Source of the DNA: Cystobasidiopsis lactophilus | Lineage: Eukaryota > Basidiomycota > Agaricostilbomycetes > Agaricostilbales > Chionosphaeraceae | Reading direction: 5' to 3' | NCBI GenBank assembly: GCA_001599975.1 | Contig: BCIO01000002.1 | Coordinates: 2,181,883 to 2,245,882 of the forward strand | Length of the DNA stretch: 64,000 nucleotides | Shown here: positions 63,218 to 64,000 of the stretch, one piece after another | How positions within the stretch are numbered: the first letter of the stretch is position 1 | How the letters are laid out: each line of letters begins with the position of its first letter | Translations under genes and position numbers: made by a program | Notes under the pieces: model-generated | What the model was told of the DNA's origin: nothing | The model's input: the letters and a program-made list of their open reading frames with translations, nothing else | Databases searched by the model: none

Positions 63218-64000
63218 TTAAGCAGCCAAGTTAGCCTGGCACCAGCCCTCCAAGCCGCCTTTAAGCCAGACGTCCTGCACGCTCTGGCCAATCACGCCGA
63301 CCGAGTACATCTTGCCCTTGCCGTCCCCGAACGTGACCTCCAGCTGGCCCTCGACGCTGTACACCTTGATCTCCCAGCCGGTCTGGACGGTGAGGTCGCC
63401 GTTTTTGCCTCCCGCGCCGCGCTTGCCGTCCTTGCCAAACTGCTCGGTGAGCTCCGAGATCAGGTCCGGGCACTCGACGCAGATCAGGCCGTTGTTGATG
63501 GCGTTGCGCTTGAAGATGTCGCCGAACGAGCCGGCGAGCACCAAGGGGATGCCGGCGTTGCGCAGGGCGGTGGCGGCTTGCTCCCGGGACGAGCCGGTGC
63601 CAAAGTTGTAGCCCGAAGCGAGGACGATGCCTTCGCCGTTGCGGGAGGTGAAGGCTGGGGCTAACGGGTCGTCGCTTGGAGCGCTGCCGGCGCGCAGGGA
63701 GGAAACCAAGGAAGCGAAGGACGGGTCGTAGTTCTCCATGACGACCTCGGACTGGCGCAGGTGGGTGATGTCGTCTTGGTAGGTGTACTTGCCAGGGTAG
63801 AGCGCGTCGGTGTTCAAATTGTCCTGCGGCGCAAAGAGAAGGCGGCCGGAGAAGAGCTTGGGGAAGTTGCCGAGCACGCCTTCGCCGGACGAGGCGGCCG
63901 CCGAGGAGGCAGAGTTGAACACTTGGATGCCGGTCTTGGGGAGGGACGAGGTGAAAGCAACGTCTTCTGGCCCGACGATCTTACCGGCCAGAGCGCTGGC
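63218..64000 (-). CDS. LYS4: Homoaconitase, C-terminal part, cut by window edge
   Basis: The aminoadipate (lysine) pathway enzyme that rehydrates homoaconitate in mitochondria, with a 4Fe-4S cluster bound in the missing N-terminal part. The visible 260 residues are the swivel domain: GRLLFAPQDNLNTDALYPGK, YTYQDDI, GEGIVLASGYNFGTGSSREQ, AATALRNAGIPLVLAGSFGD, IFKRNAINNGLICVECPDLI. The DNLNTDxxYPGKYTYQDD motif separates homoaconitase from aconitase and Leu1. The frame remains open to base 64000. It ends ...WCQANLAA at 63218. Alpha-aminoadipate lysine synthesis is typical of fungi. Confidence 0.93.
   Translation of the reverse strand, partial: ASALAGKIVGPEDVAFTSSLPKTGIQVFNSASSAAASSGEGVLGNFPKLFSGRLLFAPQDNLNTDALYPGKYTYQDDITHLRQSEVVMENYDPSFASLVSSLRAGSAPSDDPLAPAFTSRNGEGIVLASGYNFGTGSSREQAATALRNAGIPLVLAGSFGDIFKRNAINNGLICVECPDLISELTEQFGKDGKRGAGGKNGDLTVQTGWEIKVYSVEGQLEVTFGDGKGKMYSVGVIGQSVQDVWLKGGLEGWCQANLAA

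Noticed and set aside
1-64000. Search for mobile elements, LTRs, viral remnants, tRNA or rRNA genes
   Set aside because: No reverse transcriptase, integrase or transposase motifs, no terminal repeats and no tRNA-like B-box with a foldable cloverleaf were found by eye. A profile search (tRNAscan, Infernal, RepeatMasker) would be decisive.

Overview
The window is a compact nuclear stretch of a fungus, most likely a basidiomycete. It is GC-rich and carries about 33 protein genes in 64 kb. Almost every gene is broken by many short introns, mostly 45-70 nt with GT..AG ends and CTRAC-type branch points. Encoded features such as a Pho81-type SPX/ankyrin protein, squalene synthase, homoaconitase, cytochrome-b2-type lactate dehydrogenase, a Trk potassium transporter and the complex I assembly factor Ind1 fit a free-living or plant-associated basidiomycete with an ordinary respiratory chain. 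The gene density and intron style remind me of small Pucciniomycotina or Ustilaginomycotina genomes, but I cannot name the species. I see no rRNA, tRNA, transposon, LTR element, CRISPR array or secondary-metabolite cluster.

Layout. 0-4.3 kb: a cut-off unknown gene, a CPSF6-like RNA-binding protein and a haspin kinase. 4.4-11 kb: a GPH sugar transporter divergent from squalene synthase (ERG9), then a mitochondrial AAA-type protein. 11.4-16 kb: a GT49 glycosyltransferase, a GFA-fold zinc protein and histone H2A copy A. 16.7-28 kb: a conserved secreted protein of unknown function, a bZIP factor, two unknown or membrane proteins, a tiny disordered protein, an RCC2-like protein fused to a PHD finger, and a Pcl-type cyclin. 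28.6-39.3 kb: IND1, PRPP synthetase, a PAQR/Izh receptor, PHO81 and a BOR1-type anion transporter. 39.9-49.1 kb: a mucin-like single-span membrane protein, a 73-residue protein, eIF4G and IFA38. 49.2-57.1 kb: an unknown protein, TRK, CYB2 and a Rib2-type deaminase. 57.3-64 kb: histone H2A copy B, ABP1, an unknown protein and the cut-off LYS4 gene.

The genes are independent housekeeping units and not a pathway cluster. The unusual material lies in gene architecture. (1) The two H2A genes form an inverted duplication about 43 kb apart. Copy B has an in-frame TAG in its core and neither copy ends in the SQ(E/D) damage-signalling motif. A decayed piece of the ABP1 last exon lies upstream of copy A, which shows where the duplication came from. 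(2) The polyproline region of ABP1 is built from a roughly 190-bp intron-exon module repeated in tandem, with 9-12 nt micro-exons. (3) Micro-exons of 6, 8, 10 and 12 nt, start codons sitting alone or almost alone in their own exon, and GC-AG introns recur across unrelated genes.

All exon joins were worked out by eye from reading frame, splice signals and family conservation. They should be read as models, and boundaries of weakly conserved genes may be off.
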